Assembly: GCF_964355755.1 (NCBI RefSeq)
Contig: NC_092672.1
Location: 21,322,501-21,386,500, forward strand
Origin: Antedon mediterranea
Lineage: Eukaryota > Echinodermata > Crinoidea > Comatulida > Antedonidae
DNA length: 64,000 nucleotides
Direction: 5' to 3'
Both the position numbers and the translations under genes were made by a program. Within the stretch, counting starts at the first letter, position 1; the number at the start of each line of letters is the position of its first letter. Positions 12,453-25,000 of this stretch are shown piece after piece. The notes beneath the pieces are model-generated. The model did not search any database and was not told where the DNA came from. It saw nothing but the letters and a program-made list of their open reading frames with translations.

Positions 12453-13018
12453 CCCAACTATGCTGATAATGGCAAAACCAATTGTGAATATACAGAAAAA
12501 ATATCCTGATATTTCTAATCCCTATTAAGACTCTCGATAAGAAGAAAAAGAAAATATGCTAAATATCCGCACAACGTTTGTAATAAATTCATGTATTGTT
12601 TAATAATTGAAATATTGTATTTTCCGCCATTTGGCATACCCATATTTACTATTATAAATACCAAAACCTTTACATTTTTAGTAGCGTGTTTTATGGTCTA
12701 ATGTCTAAACATAGGGTTTGCCACAAAAATTGTAATGAATGGACTATTAGTTTATGATATGTGAAAACATGGGTTTTTATATTTTATTTGCATTAAAGTG
12801 ATTGTGTTGGAAATAGATTAACATCGTTACCATTTAAGATAGTTAAAACAAATTATTTTATCACATGTGAATTATGGAATTATTTTTAAGGATAAGATAA
12901 ATACAGCATCACATTTTACATTTTTTTTTCTGTGCCTGCCATCACAGAAAACCAATTTCACATTTTTATCTGTAAATTAGCATTGTAAACTTGATTATTA
13001 TGATTTTTTTTACCACAG
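12453..13018 (+). other. Sequence upstream of the first recognised ankyrin exon
   Basis: Non-coding. From about 12796 it is shared with 16177 onward as part of a tandem duplication. It ends in a pyrimidine-rich tract and the acceptor taccacag at 13018. Earlier exons of the gene were not found. Confidence 0.5.
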
Positions 13019-13096
13019 AATGGAAACAATCCACTACATGAATACTTGATTAATACCCCCAACCCTACTTCTGAAATAGTGAATTGTCTCATAAAG
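13019..13096 (+). CDS. Exon: ankyrin repeat, first part, copy A
   Basis: 26 codons, phase 0 to 0, acceptor taccacag and donor GTACAG. NGNNPLHEYL is a TPLH-type ankyrin turn and helix 1; EIVNCLIK is helix 2. Nearly identical to the exon at 16399. Confidence 0.75.
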
Positions 13097-16000
13097 GTAC
13101 AGTATTAACATTGCCAACTAAAATAATACAGACAATTGTAAGAAATAGCTTACAGAAACTAATGTTTAAGTATTTGAATAAAGAAAATAATTAAAGCTTA
13201 AAACCATGTTCTTAAAGAGGGTAAGCTAGTGCTACAAGCATACCCTAGTATCAGTGAATTTATTATAATACAACCATATTTTTATGCCTGCCATAACACA
13301 GTAGGGAATTAAATTGTCAGCAGGATATCACAGAACATCAATTTAACATTCTTTATTTAATCAGTATTTTTAAACCTATGATTATGATTTCTTTCCATGA
13401 TGAAAACTAGGACAATGCAATATTGGCATCGCAAAATAAGGTAAGGAACAGTTTTGTTTTTTTCTCTTTTGTGGCGCAAACACCACTTTTATTCACATTC
13501 ATATTATCTCATATTACATAAAATCGTATTATTTAACTTGTAAATGTCGTTACAGTTCATAAGTAACATTTTTACATATATGAGTTCTGTATTACTCCTT
13601 TTTTCATTAATTTTCTTATATTTTGTTATACACTTGACAGGATCATCATTATCATCTATCCCGTTTTAAAATAGTTCACACATTTTCATTTGTTTGTTTT
13701 CATTTTCCAACCCGGATTATACAATATATTTATATACATGATAAAAAAAACAATAATAGCTCAGTACCACCAGTAACCCGTATCACTGTAATTCTTTTTC
13801 GGTTAATCGTATCAAATTAGAAATTATATTATCATAATCTTATTTCTTAAAGCTACCCATTTTTCTATACTTGTTTCTTTATTGTTATATGTTTCACATT
13901 CAATGTTATATAACATATTGCTTTTAAATGAATTCCATAAAGATTTACCCACTGGCTTATTTAGTGCAGATAACATTTTTATTCTATAAATAGTACATGC
14001 TGCAAAAGTGTAAATATAATCTATTAGCTTATCTCCCGTTCCTAGTATTAATTGTTTATATGATATATTATTGTGATTTAAACTTACAAAGATACTAAGC
14101 ATTTTCCTCCAATATTTCTGAATAAATCTACAACTAAAAAACAAATGATTTTCATTTTCAATTTCTCCACATTTGTCACACGTTTGTGTTTCCTTAACTT
14201 TCCACTGATACAGCCGTTTGTTGGTAGGCAGTATTCTATGTAACATCTTATTGAATTGTGCTAGTTTCTTATCTTTCATTATACTTTCCGTAACCAAGAA
14301 GTTTTCCAATCAATGTTGTTATCATTGAAGTACTCTTCCCATTTTAGTTGTGACATTGGAATAATGGAATATTCTTTCACAAACCATGAGTATATTAGTT
14401 TGGTAGTATTAATCTCATACTTGGTCCCAACTAATTCATCATTATCATCACAATTGAAAATATCTACCTCCTTAATAATACGTTTCCATTGAATTGGTAT
14501 TGCCTTAATAATGCACAAATACTCATTTAACCAGTTTGTTTTACATTGTAGTTCCACGAGTATTTCGTTTGATGTTAAAAAAGTGTTCTTATTAACAATG
14601 TCTTCAATACTGATAATGCCACTGTCAATCCAATGCTTGTAGAAAAGCGATTTTTTTTTTAGTTTAACGTAGTGGTTTCCCCACAGTTGCTCATTCATTA
14701 TATCGTTATAAGTTTCAGGTTTTTTTTAGAGATTCTGTTATAATTTATGTACTTTTATCATATTTTTGTAAAACAGTGGAATTTTATCAGAATTAACATC
14801 AATAATGTTATAACATGCAATATTAAGTAAAACATTAACATCACATATTTTTTTAATATAATACATTGGAATATTTTTCCATTTAGCACCATCATCATTC
14901 ATAATTCTTTTTAACCAGCCACACATGAGTGCATTAACACGAAGAGTAAAATCAGGCATTTTAATGCCTTCCATCTCAACATCACCAATTAGAGTTTTTC
15001 TTTTTATCTTTTCCCTTTTATTGTTCCAAATAAAATTATATATTAGATTTGTAACTTGTGTATATACATATTTCGGAACATCAGTGATATTTGGTAAGGA
15101 ACAGTTGCAGAATTCTTTAGAACAATTATTTCTTTACATGTGATTGCTATATATATGGAATTATTTTAAAAGTTTGTGTCACAATACAGCATCACAGTTT
15201 ACATTTTTTCTATATATGATACATATACATAATATGATGCTGTAATATAATGTTTATCTAAAATATTTAACAAATTGTAGAATTACAAGAACAAACATGG
15301 TTTTCTCAGTTTAGTAATAACAACGAATTATTAATTGTTCTGATGTAATTGTTCTAATTAATGTGTGACTGATATTCAGTTACTGGTATTTGAGTTCTAA
15401 ATCTCTTTTTCTCACTCTTACTCAATATTCCTACATACATTCACTTAATACATTTCCTAAGGTTCAACAACACCAAAGCACACCCTATAGTATTAGTGAA
15501 TATAATGCAGGAATCTGTAATCAATATTTGTTTACTTCATGTAAACGTTTGATTTCATTCTTCTATTTGTCAGACTTTTTTAGTATTTTGCATTCGTTAT
15601 TATAACGTTTTTTCTGTGTCTTTATGTAACGTAATTCTTATAAACTGCAATGTTAAAAAACAATGTTTTAAAATCGTTTCGAAAATATGATCACAACTGT
15701 TCTGAAAATTGGTAATTATTTCGTTATATATAACGTTCTGTAAACGTTTTCATGCAACATTGTTCGAATATATAATTTATTTCTACACAGAAACGTTTTA
15801 GAAAAACCAAACCTTAAAAAACCCAAATGCAAACGTTTCGATTACGTTTACAAACGTTCTGTGTTTGCTGAGATGTAGCTGGGGTCCCGTTAGGCATTTG
15901 AAATCAGCATTGCTGACTCTTATGGCAGCCATTGCATCTAGTATCTGCCTCAGACGTATTGGCCTATGCCTTTCTTCTGGTCAAGGAGGTCACGTCTGGA

Positions 16001-19000
16001 CGTGAGAAGCCCTTGATCAATGTTAGGACCAATCAATGTGCTTCAAACAGTCCTGGCTGTGTTTGTATCAAACCTGTTAGGGGCGGTAATTATCGCTGTT
16101 GGTTTCGATTGAATAAAATAAAATAATAAACAAACAAATAAAGCAAACCATCTTCCCAAAGATGACAATAATTAAACATTAGTGTTTGTGTTGGAAAGAT
16201 GTTAAATATTTACTTTTTTAAGATAGTTAAACAAATTATTTTATCACATGTGAATTATGGAATTATTTTGAAGGATAGGATAAATACAGCATCACATTTT
16301 ACATTTTTTTTCTGTGCCTGCCATCATAGAAAACCAATTCACATTTTTATCTGTAAATTAGCATTGTAAACTTGATTATATGATTGTTTTTTCAACAGAA
16401 TGGAAACAATCCACTACATGAATACCTGATTACAACCCCCAATCCTACTTCTGAAATAGTGAATTGTCTCATAAAGGTACAGTATTAACATTTCCAACTA
16501 AGGTAATACAGACAATTGTAAGAAATAGCTTACATAAACTAATGTTTAAGTATTTGAATAAAGAAAATAATTAAAGCTTAAAACCATGTTCCTAAAGAGG
16601 GTAAGCTAGTGCTACAAGCATACCCTAGTATCAGTGAATTTATTATAAAACAACCATCTTTAAAGAGGGTAAGCTAGTGCTACCCTAGTATCAGTGAATT
16701 TATTATAAAACAACCATCTTAAAGAGGGTAAAGCTGGTGCTACAAGCATACCCTAGACTAGTATCAGTGAATTTATTATAATAGAACCATATTTTTATGC
16801 CTGCCATAACACAGTTGGGAATTAAATTGTCAGCAGGATGTAACAGAACATCAATTTAACATTTTTTGTTTAATCAGTATTTTTAAACCTATGATTATGA
16901 TTTCTTTCCATGATGAAAACAAGGACAATGCAATATTGGCATCGCAAAATAAGGTAAGGTACAGTTGCAGGATTTTTTAGAACAATTATTTCTTTACATG
17001 TGATTTCTATATATTATATGGAAATATTTTAAAAGTTTGTGTCACAATACAGCATCACAGTTTACATTTTTCCTATAATTATTTGATACAGATACATAAT
17101 ATGATGCTGTAATATAATTGTTATCTATAATGTCTAACAAATTGTAGAATTACAAAAACAAACATGGTTTTCTCAGTTTAGTAATGACAACAAAGTATTA
17201 ATTGTTCTGATATAATTGTTCTAATTAATGTGTGACTGATATTCAGTTACTGGTATTTCAGTTCTAAATCTCTTTTTCTCACTCTTACTCAATATTCCTA
17301 CATACATTCACTTAATACATTTCCTAAGGTTCAACAACACCAAAGCACACCCTATAGTATTTGTGAATATAATGCAGGAATCTGTAATCAATATTTGTAT
17401 ACTTCATGATTATTATCTCTTTCCAGGAAGGAAACACTGCACTGCATATATATCTGAGTCGTGGATATAATGAACCTACATTAGAAATTGTGACTTGTCT
17501 CATAAAAAATTGTTCATTAACAATATTGCAAAATAAGGTAATCTACAGAAAATTATTAGGAATGTTGCTGTTCTATTTTGTTGAAGAAATATTAGCGTTT
17601 GCCAATATTAAGTAATTATAACATCAGTATTAATTTCAATTAACACAAAATATCTGTTTATTTAACAAGAAAAACACTAATATACCAAATAGGTTGTCCC
17701 ATCAATAATTATCTATCTGTCAGAAAACCTATCTCATCATTTTCAAACCTATCTCATCATTTTCATGTTCTTTGTCAATAATAGGATTCTTTGCAATATT
17801 TTAGATCTTTTATTTTGTATTAATTGTAGTAGAATACATTGACTTCCATGATCTACAATTTACCAAGCATTTTGATATAATTTTTACTTATTATTTTTAC
17901 TTTTTGATATTGATTATTTACTAGCAGTAACCCGTGTTCGACACAGTCTTTTCCTGCCTTAATATGTGCTTATACTTTGCATGGGCAAGTATAATAAAAG
18001 TGCACTCTGATAAAAGTACCTTCAAGAATAAAATTTGGAACTACTGTATTTACGGACATTCATTTTGTTATATACTATCCTTCACTATGAAATATCTGTA
18101 AGCTAAAAAATGAAAGCAATACTGGATATGGAACTTTAGACTTTATTTTTGACTGTTCAGACTTTACGAAAGACGCTAAAAAAATCTGCTTGTGTAGATG
18201 ATGCACGCAAATAATATATAACGAAAGTATAAAATGGGTGTTTTTCGGGTGTTTAATTATTTGATACATATAAATACAACAAAAAAGTGGACATAAATCG
18301 AAATAAAAACACATTGGTGCAGAATCACGAATTGTTAAGTTGTTTTCATGTTCAACAATATATCAAACCATTTGGAATAAGTTTTTGTTTAATAATAATA
18401 ATAGTTCATTCTTATATAGCGCATATAAGCATGCTCTCAATGCGCTGAGCATTATTACCCCAGTCATTTTTAGGATCAAACACGTATGGAAACATGCTTC
18501 TATAATGCAGCTACATCAGCGCAAAGTTGTGTCTTTTGATCTAATCGGGTACCCATACACCTTGGTGGAGAGAGGCAAACGTAAGTAAAGTATCTTGCCT
18601 ACGGATACAAGCAATGCGGCGAGAGTGTGTGTGTCTTCATTTACATTTTATAATTTTTTCAATGGTTTTGATATTTTTCAAATGTTTTTGTGTGCGAGAT
18701 TTGTTACCTATTGGCACTTCTGTAATTAAATTGTGATCTAGCAGTAACCCATGCCGCGCCCCACACGCAGTCTTGTTTGCCTTAATAATAATTTGCATGG
18801 TATGATTAAGTATAATAAAAGCGCACTCTTCCCGGCCCCTGACAAATTATTTTTTATTTAAACAAACAAATTGTCAAGAATAAAATTCGGAACTACTTAC
18901 GTCCATTGATTTTGTTATACACGAAGTATTGTAAAACCAGAAACTTTCGTGAGCATTAGACTTATTAAACAAATTTCGCGAGTGATTGAAATTCGTGAAA

Positions 19001-22000
19001 GCTTCATGCCGCAAATAAGGAAGTATTGAGTACGCAAAATTCAGTAGGAAGCATATTCCAGTACACGCACGGCTATATACTGATAGCGATAGTTGTTTGT
19101 TCATCGCGTAGGCCTACTGTCGGTAAACACAAAGGACATCACATGCTTGTATCTTTGCGTAACCTTTTATAGCCTACACTTAGGTTGATCGTAGGTCATA
19201 CGATGTATTGTTATGATAATTATCTACTCGTCCATCATAAGGTGGTTCGTAGGGTTAGTAACCACCATTGTCATTGCCTTTAGAAGCATGGACAATGCAA
19301 AAAGTAAATTATTAATTAAAATCCTATCTAAAGCTAGAAGACGTCAATTTTTTTAGCCGCCCTACGCATCGGTTATCCTAATTTGGCTGAAAATCAGTTG
19401 GCCTCAGTTCACGCAGGGTATGAGGCTAGCCTAGTTTCAGCGGTCTACACTATAAATTATTTAATCCTACATTGGGTTAGCGAATTATAAAAACGACACC
19501 TACTGTAGGCTAGAGGGAGGATACCAACAAAATATAACATAGGCCTTTTAAATTATTATTATGATGTGTGTAAAGAAAAAGGCTAGAATTTGGCGTGGAA
19601 ACAACGTGAGTAGTGAGAACAGTTTAGTATAAGGGTAGGTTCAGACTCATGGCGTTAAAGTAGCGTTATCTATGCAAGGCGTACAGTAATCCGTGGCGTT
19701 AAAAGCCAAGGTGTTCAGACACAACGATCAACATTCCAATGCCTTACGTTTAAAACACTCCGATCAGGTCAAAGTAGATAGAACTAGAAAGCCACTCGGA
19801 GAGTGCATACCTCCGCCTACTGTAAAATTCTCCTACATAAGATTTCTCCGGGAAAAGATATAATATATTATATTTGTGTTTGTCTTAATGCTGTTTGTGA
19901 TTTAGGCTAATTTCATTTCAAGCATGTGTATGCGAGTTTGGTGTAATGGTTATGTAACAAGCCTTTAAATTAACAATAGCTTCAGTTGACTAACAATAGA
20001 ACAGTAACGCAAAAATCAAACGAGTGAATTTGAAAATAAATTGGTTTTACTACTCGCATCAAAAAGGTGCACATTAAATCAAATTATGTTTTAAATTTAC
20101 AAATCACAAATTATAACTCTTGCCTCTTGTACAAAAATGAAGTTTTTTGGACAAGTAGTTCTCGAGAAAATGCAATTTCAGCTACTTGTTACTTTAAGAC
20201 TGCTCGCCGGCTTTTGAAAAAATTCTTGCTTTAGGTATTAGTTTTAACATGATTCAAATCCAGATGGGGTTTATAATTGGTTTAAATAATTTGTAATACA
20301 AACAAACTCCGTCATTGCAACAATGATCTTTCTAAAATCAAGATTAACCAGGAGTTGAGGAGTGTCTTGTCTGTCTTGTGCTGATTTTCAGCGCCCCTGC
20401 CTTAACCCATGGAGTAAGCTTAACCACTCGACCAGGCGACTAATATTTTGGTCCATATCAAAGAATATGTCCATGTTAAAAGAAGACAGAATGCATACTA
20501 TTTAATATATCGTACGGAAGATAAGTTTTTGTGACATGACAAATATTTATCAATTTTACTGAAAATCAATAGGCATGTTCTGTAAGTATACCCCTATGTA
20601 AAAGGAAGGACACACGCTGGTACTAACAATAGATTAATTTGAATAACAATAGAACAGCAACGCGAAAAACAATGGATTTGAAAAGAAATAGGTTTTTTAA
20701 AACTACTCGTATTAAAAAACCTGTACCTTAAATCAAATTATGTTTTGAAAATTACAAATCACAATTTATAACTCTTGCCTCTTGTACAAAAATTATGTTT
20801 TTGGACTAGTAGTTCTCGAGAAAATGCAATTTCAGTAAACTTGTTATTTTAAGACTGCTCGCTGACTTTTGAAAATTGTCTCCTATCTTTTAACACTAGC
20901 CGGTGTGAAAATAATATCATTTTTGTTATTCGTGAAGTTATTAATAAACCAATTTTGTTGATTTTCAATAGGTATGGTCTAAAAGTATATACCTATCTAC
21001 ACCCACAGATTCAGAACGATAACTTGAAAACGGTAGGCGCTATCGTGCTAACAAACAAACAAACATACATACAAACAAACATACAAACAAACATACATAC
21101 ATACATACAAACATACATACATAACAAAGTAAATACTATACTTGGCAACATTTTTTTTTGCCAAGTAACAAACACACGCGATTGGTTACATATACCTACG
21201 AAAGCCCATTAATGCCATTTTAAGTATATGTTTTTCGAACGTAATCCGTTCTAACAAATTAGTAATTCGTTTGAACGGATTAATAATCTGTTCAAACGAA
21301 TTAGTAATCCGTTCAAACGAATTGCAACATATACAACAAGTGCCATTTAAAGTATATGTTGTAATTCGTTTAAACGGATTACTAATCCGTTCAAACGAAT
21401 TACAAATTTGTTTAAACGGATTACTAATTTGTTCAAACGAATTACTAATTCGTTCAAACGAATTACTAATTTGTTTAAACGGATTACTAATTTGTTTAAC
21501 GAATTACTAATTCGTTCAAACGAATTAGTAATCCGTTTAAACAAATTAATAATTTGTTTAAACAAATTAATAATTTGTTTAAACGGATTACTAATCTGTT
21601 TGAACGAATTAGTAATTCGTTTGAACGAATTAGTAATTCGTTTGAACGAATTAGTAATCCGTTTAAACAAATTAGTAATTTGTTTAAACAAATTAATAAT
21701 TTGTTTAAACGGATTAATAATTCGTTTAAACGAATTAGTAATTCGTTTAAACAGATTAGTAATCCGTTTAAACAAATTACTAATCCGTTTGAACGGATTC
21801 CTAATTTGTTTAAACAAATTATTAATTCGTTTAAACGGATTACTAATTCGTTTGAATGAATTAGTAATTCGTTTGAACGGATTACTAATCCGTTTAAACA
21901 AATTAGTAATTCGTTTGAACGAATTAGTAATCCGTTTAAACAAATTAGTAATTCGTTTGAACGAATTAGTAATCCGTTTAAACAAATTAGTAATTCGTTT

Positions 22001-25000
22001 GAACGGATTAGTAATCCGTTTGAACAAATTAGTAATCCGTTTAAACAAATTAGTAATTAACAGATTATTAATCCGTTCAAACGAATTATTAATCCGTTCA
22101 AACGAATTACTAATTCGTTATAACGGATTACGTTCGAAAAACATATACTTCAAATGGCATTAATAATGGGCTTTCGTATATACCTCCTTGGCGGAGGTAA
22201 ACTATTTATGTATAAATTCATGACAAATTAAAGTTTACATCGTAAAATTGTTTTTTTGTTATTTTTATTTATATAATGTTACCTTCAAATATACTGATTT
22301 GTTCTTAATACTTGTAGAATTGCATTTTAATTCAAACGAATTATGAATCCGTTCAAACGAATTACTAATTTGTTATAACGGATTACGTTCAAAAAACATA
22401 TACTTCAGACGAATTATTAATCCGTTCAAACGAATTACTAATTCAAATATACTGATTTGTTCTTAATACTTGTAGAATTGCATTTTAATTCAAACGAATT
22501 ATTAATCCGTTCAAACGAATTACTAATTCGTTATAACGGATTACGTTCGAAAAACATATACTTCAAACGAATTATTAATCCGTTCAAACGAATTACTAAT
22601 TCGTTATAACGGATTACGTTCGAAAAACATATACTTCAAATGGCATTAATGGGCTTTCGTATTTACCTCCTTGGCGGAGGTAAACTATATATGTATAAAT
22701 TCATGACAAATTAAAGTTTACATCGTAAAATTGTTTTTTTGTTATTTTTATTTATATAATGTTACCTTCAAATATACTGATTTGTTCTTAATACTTGTAG
22801 AATTGCATTTTAATTCAAAATAATTTAAAACTTAATTATTACACAGACAATTATCTGATTAATTGACTTAATTTATGAAAATATCATATCACTGACGCCA
22901 ACTTTACTGTTCTTTAAAATTGAAAACCTGAAAATACATTTGACATAGCTATTTCGCTGTCGTATACTAGGGTACAGGTAGTTGCTGTCTGCTAATCGTG
23001 GTTGTGTCTTTTTATTGGTTAAGGTTAAAATCACTGGTGCATCACTGGATTAGAGTTATTAAATCTACACTCTACTGCCAGAGTTATTAACACCACTGGC
23101 GCGGCGTAACGTCTCTCTCACGCTAATCCGCGGCCTAGTTCAGACACAAATGTATGTACGCCGCTTACATAACGGCACCTTAACGCCGTGAGTCTGAACA
23201 AGAGAGAGTATTACGTTTCATGCCATGTGACACAAAATCCAGGTACACGATCCTAATTACTGTCATGTGAGAGATTGCGGTAAAACAGCCAGAGAGTATC
23301 GTGTTTCATGCCATGTGACCAAAAAAAACTAGGTCTGCATTAATTACGTTCTTCAGTCTTTTTGAGTGACTGACTGAACGTTCTGATACTATATTTAGAA
23401 AGAATTTTGTAAGATCTTTTTTGTCTGTATCGTTTCTGGATCGACTCAACATTCGCTATATACGAAGGTCGCACCCACCATGAATTGACACGATTTTTTT
23501 ACAGTACAGTATATTTACTTGTACTTTATTTTCAAATTGCCGATTTAACCGATTCGCGAAAGTTTCATGTCGCGAAAGTTTCTGGTTTTACAGTATTCCT
23601 TACTTTGAAATACTGTACGTAACAACTCACAAAACATGTCAAATTACTGTTATTTTTTGCCATTTTTTTAGTGTCTATCCTTAAATTTAAGGAAAGTGAT
23701 ATAGCCTATCGTGTGTGGCCCCTCAATAAACATCAGCCTGCCAAATGTGAGCACGTACCGTAACATTCAGCAGCTTCGGAGGAGATACGTAAAATTACGG
23801 GAAAAGGCATTAATATATAGATTTAATTATGTATTTTCATATCTAGAGAGGATTTATTTAATTACATGTTACCATATTACATCCATAAAAATTCATTCAA
23901 AAAGCCAATTATATATTCCTATTATTACGGTAGTGTACAGTTTGAATATACAGGTAAACAGAAATATACATCAGTCAGTACCATTGTCTGATGCCTTATA
24001 TACAATTTCATTTTTTTTTTTGACCAATAATTGTTCTTTAAATATCAACAAATTGACTTTAGTTAGATGTACAATTGAATAATAAACAGCAAGAAATATT
24101 TACTATATATGGTGTATATTTGCATATTTTTAAAATTTGATAATGTTTATTTTGAATCAAAAATATAATATTTATTTTAATATTTTATTAGAATAGAAAC
24201 TGAAAAAATTCATGCAATGTAATTATAGTATGTATCCATGAGATTATTTAAAAACTCTATGGGATACATTGACCCACTTCCTACATGCTTAATAATGCAT
24301 GTTCCGATGTCTCATCATAAAGCGTAGACTATACACCTGATTGAAAAAATAGTTTTTCATACATAATTTGTATTGAAAAACTATTCTTTTTAAATCATCA
24401 AACCCAAAGTTGTTTAATGCTGGGGTGTCTGAATTTCAAATTTATTTAGTATTTATGTTCAAATTTATATTATTGTTATAAAACCAGAATAGGTTTTTGT
24501 TTTAGTTGAGTCTGAGTGTATATCAACTTAATATTTAAGCTTAAATAAATAAACAAAAACATTTGTTTTTAGAAAGGAGAGACACCAGAGTCTATGGTAA
24601 AAAACAATGTGGACAGCACATTCCAGTCAGAAAAAATTAAGATTTTAAAATATTTTGACAGTGAGTAAAGTTTAATTTTATTTTTCTAAATTCTTCCTTT
24701 AAAGGACAACTTTACCGAGAAAACTCATGAGGTAGATTTTGCTAAGCACACTTTGACGTCACAGTAATTTACGGAGACGGTTGTACAGCGAGCGCGCGCG
24801 GTGATATCGTAAATCTCGCAATTGTTCTGAAATCATATGTACATCCCTATACATTGTCAAAATATGGTTATCGGTAAAATTGTCCTTTAAAGGCCAACCA
24901 GCTAAGGTAGACTTTCAGAAATAGTTGATTATCTTTATCAGACTTTGAACATAAAATATAACTGTGAATAGGGATGATTTAACATTTTGACATTGTTAGT

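Larger units (their letters stand above)
12796..15541 (+). repeat. Tandem segmental duplication, copy A (split by a LINE)
   Basis: 12796-13440 and 15093-15541 together match 16177-17408. Copy A has the two small ankyrin exons but stops at ACTTCATG, just before where the third ankyrin exon (17427) would be. The LINE at 13454-15092 is absent from copy B. Confidence 0.8.
16177..17408 (+). repeat. Tandem segmental duplication, copy B
   Basis: Partner of 12796-15541, lacking the LINE. Includes both small ankyrin exons and continues into the acceptor of the 17427 exon, so this copy keeps the ancestral downstream order. Confidence 0.8.
19639..23199. mobile_element. Possible 3.6-kb TIR transposon with nested repeats
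   Basis: GTTCAGACTCATGGCGTTAA at 19639-19658 is matched in inverse, with one change, at 23180-23199. Both ends are followed inward by further CGCC/GGCGT motifs, and copies of GTTCAGACACAA lie at about 19712 and 23145. No transposase ORF and no clear target duplication were seen, so two unrelated ends cannot be excluded. Confidence 0.4.

Noticed and set aside
21347-22163. Long ORFs of 233 and 251 codons with repeated NELVIRLN/ITNLFKR peptides
   Set aside because: They exist on both strands because an 18-bp palindromic repeat keeps frames open. No splice context, no known domain.
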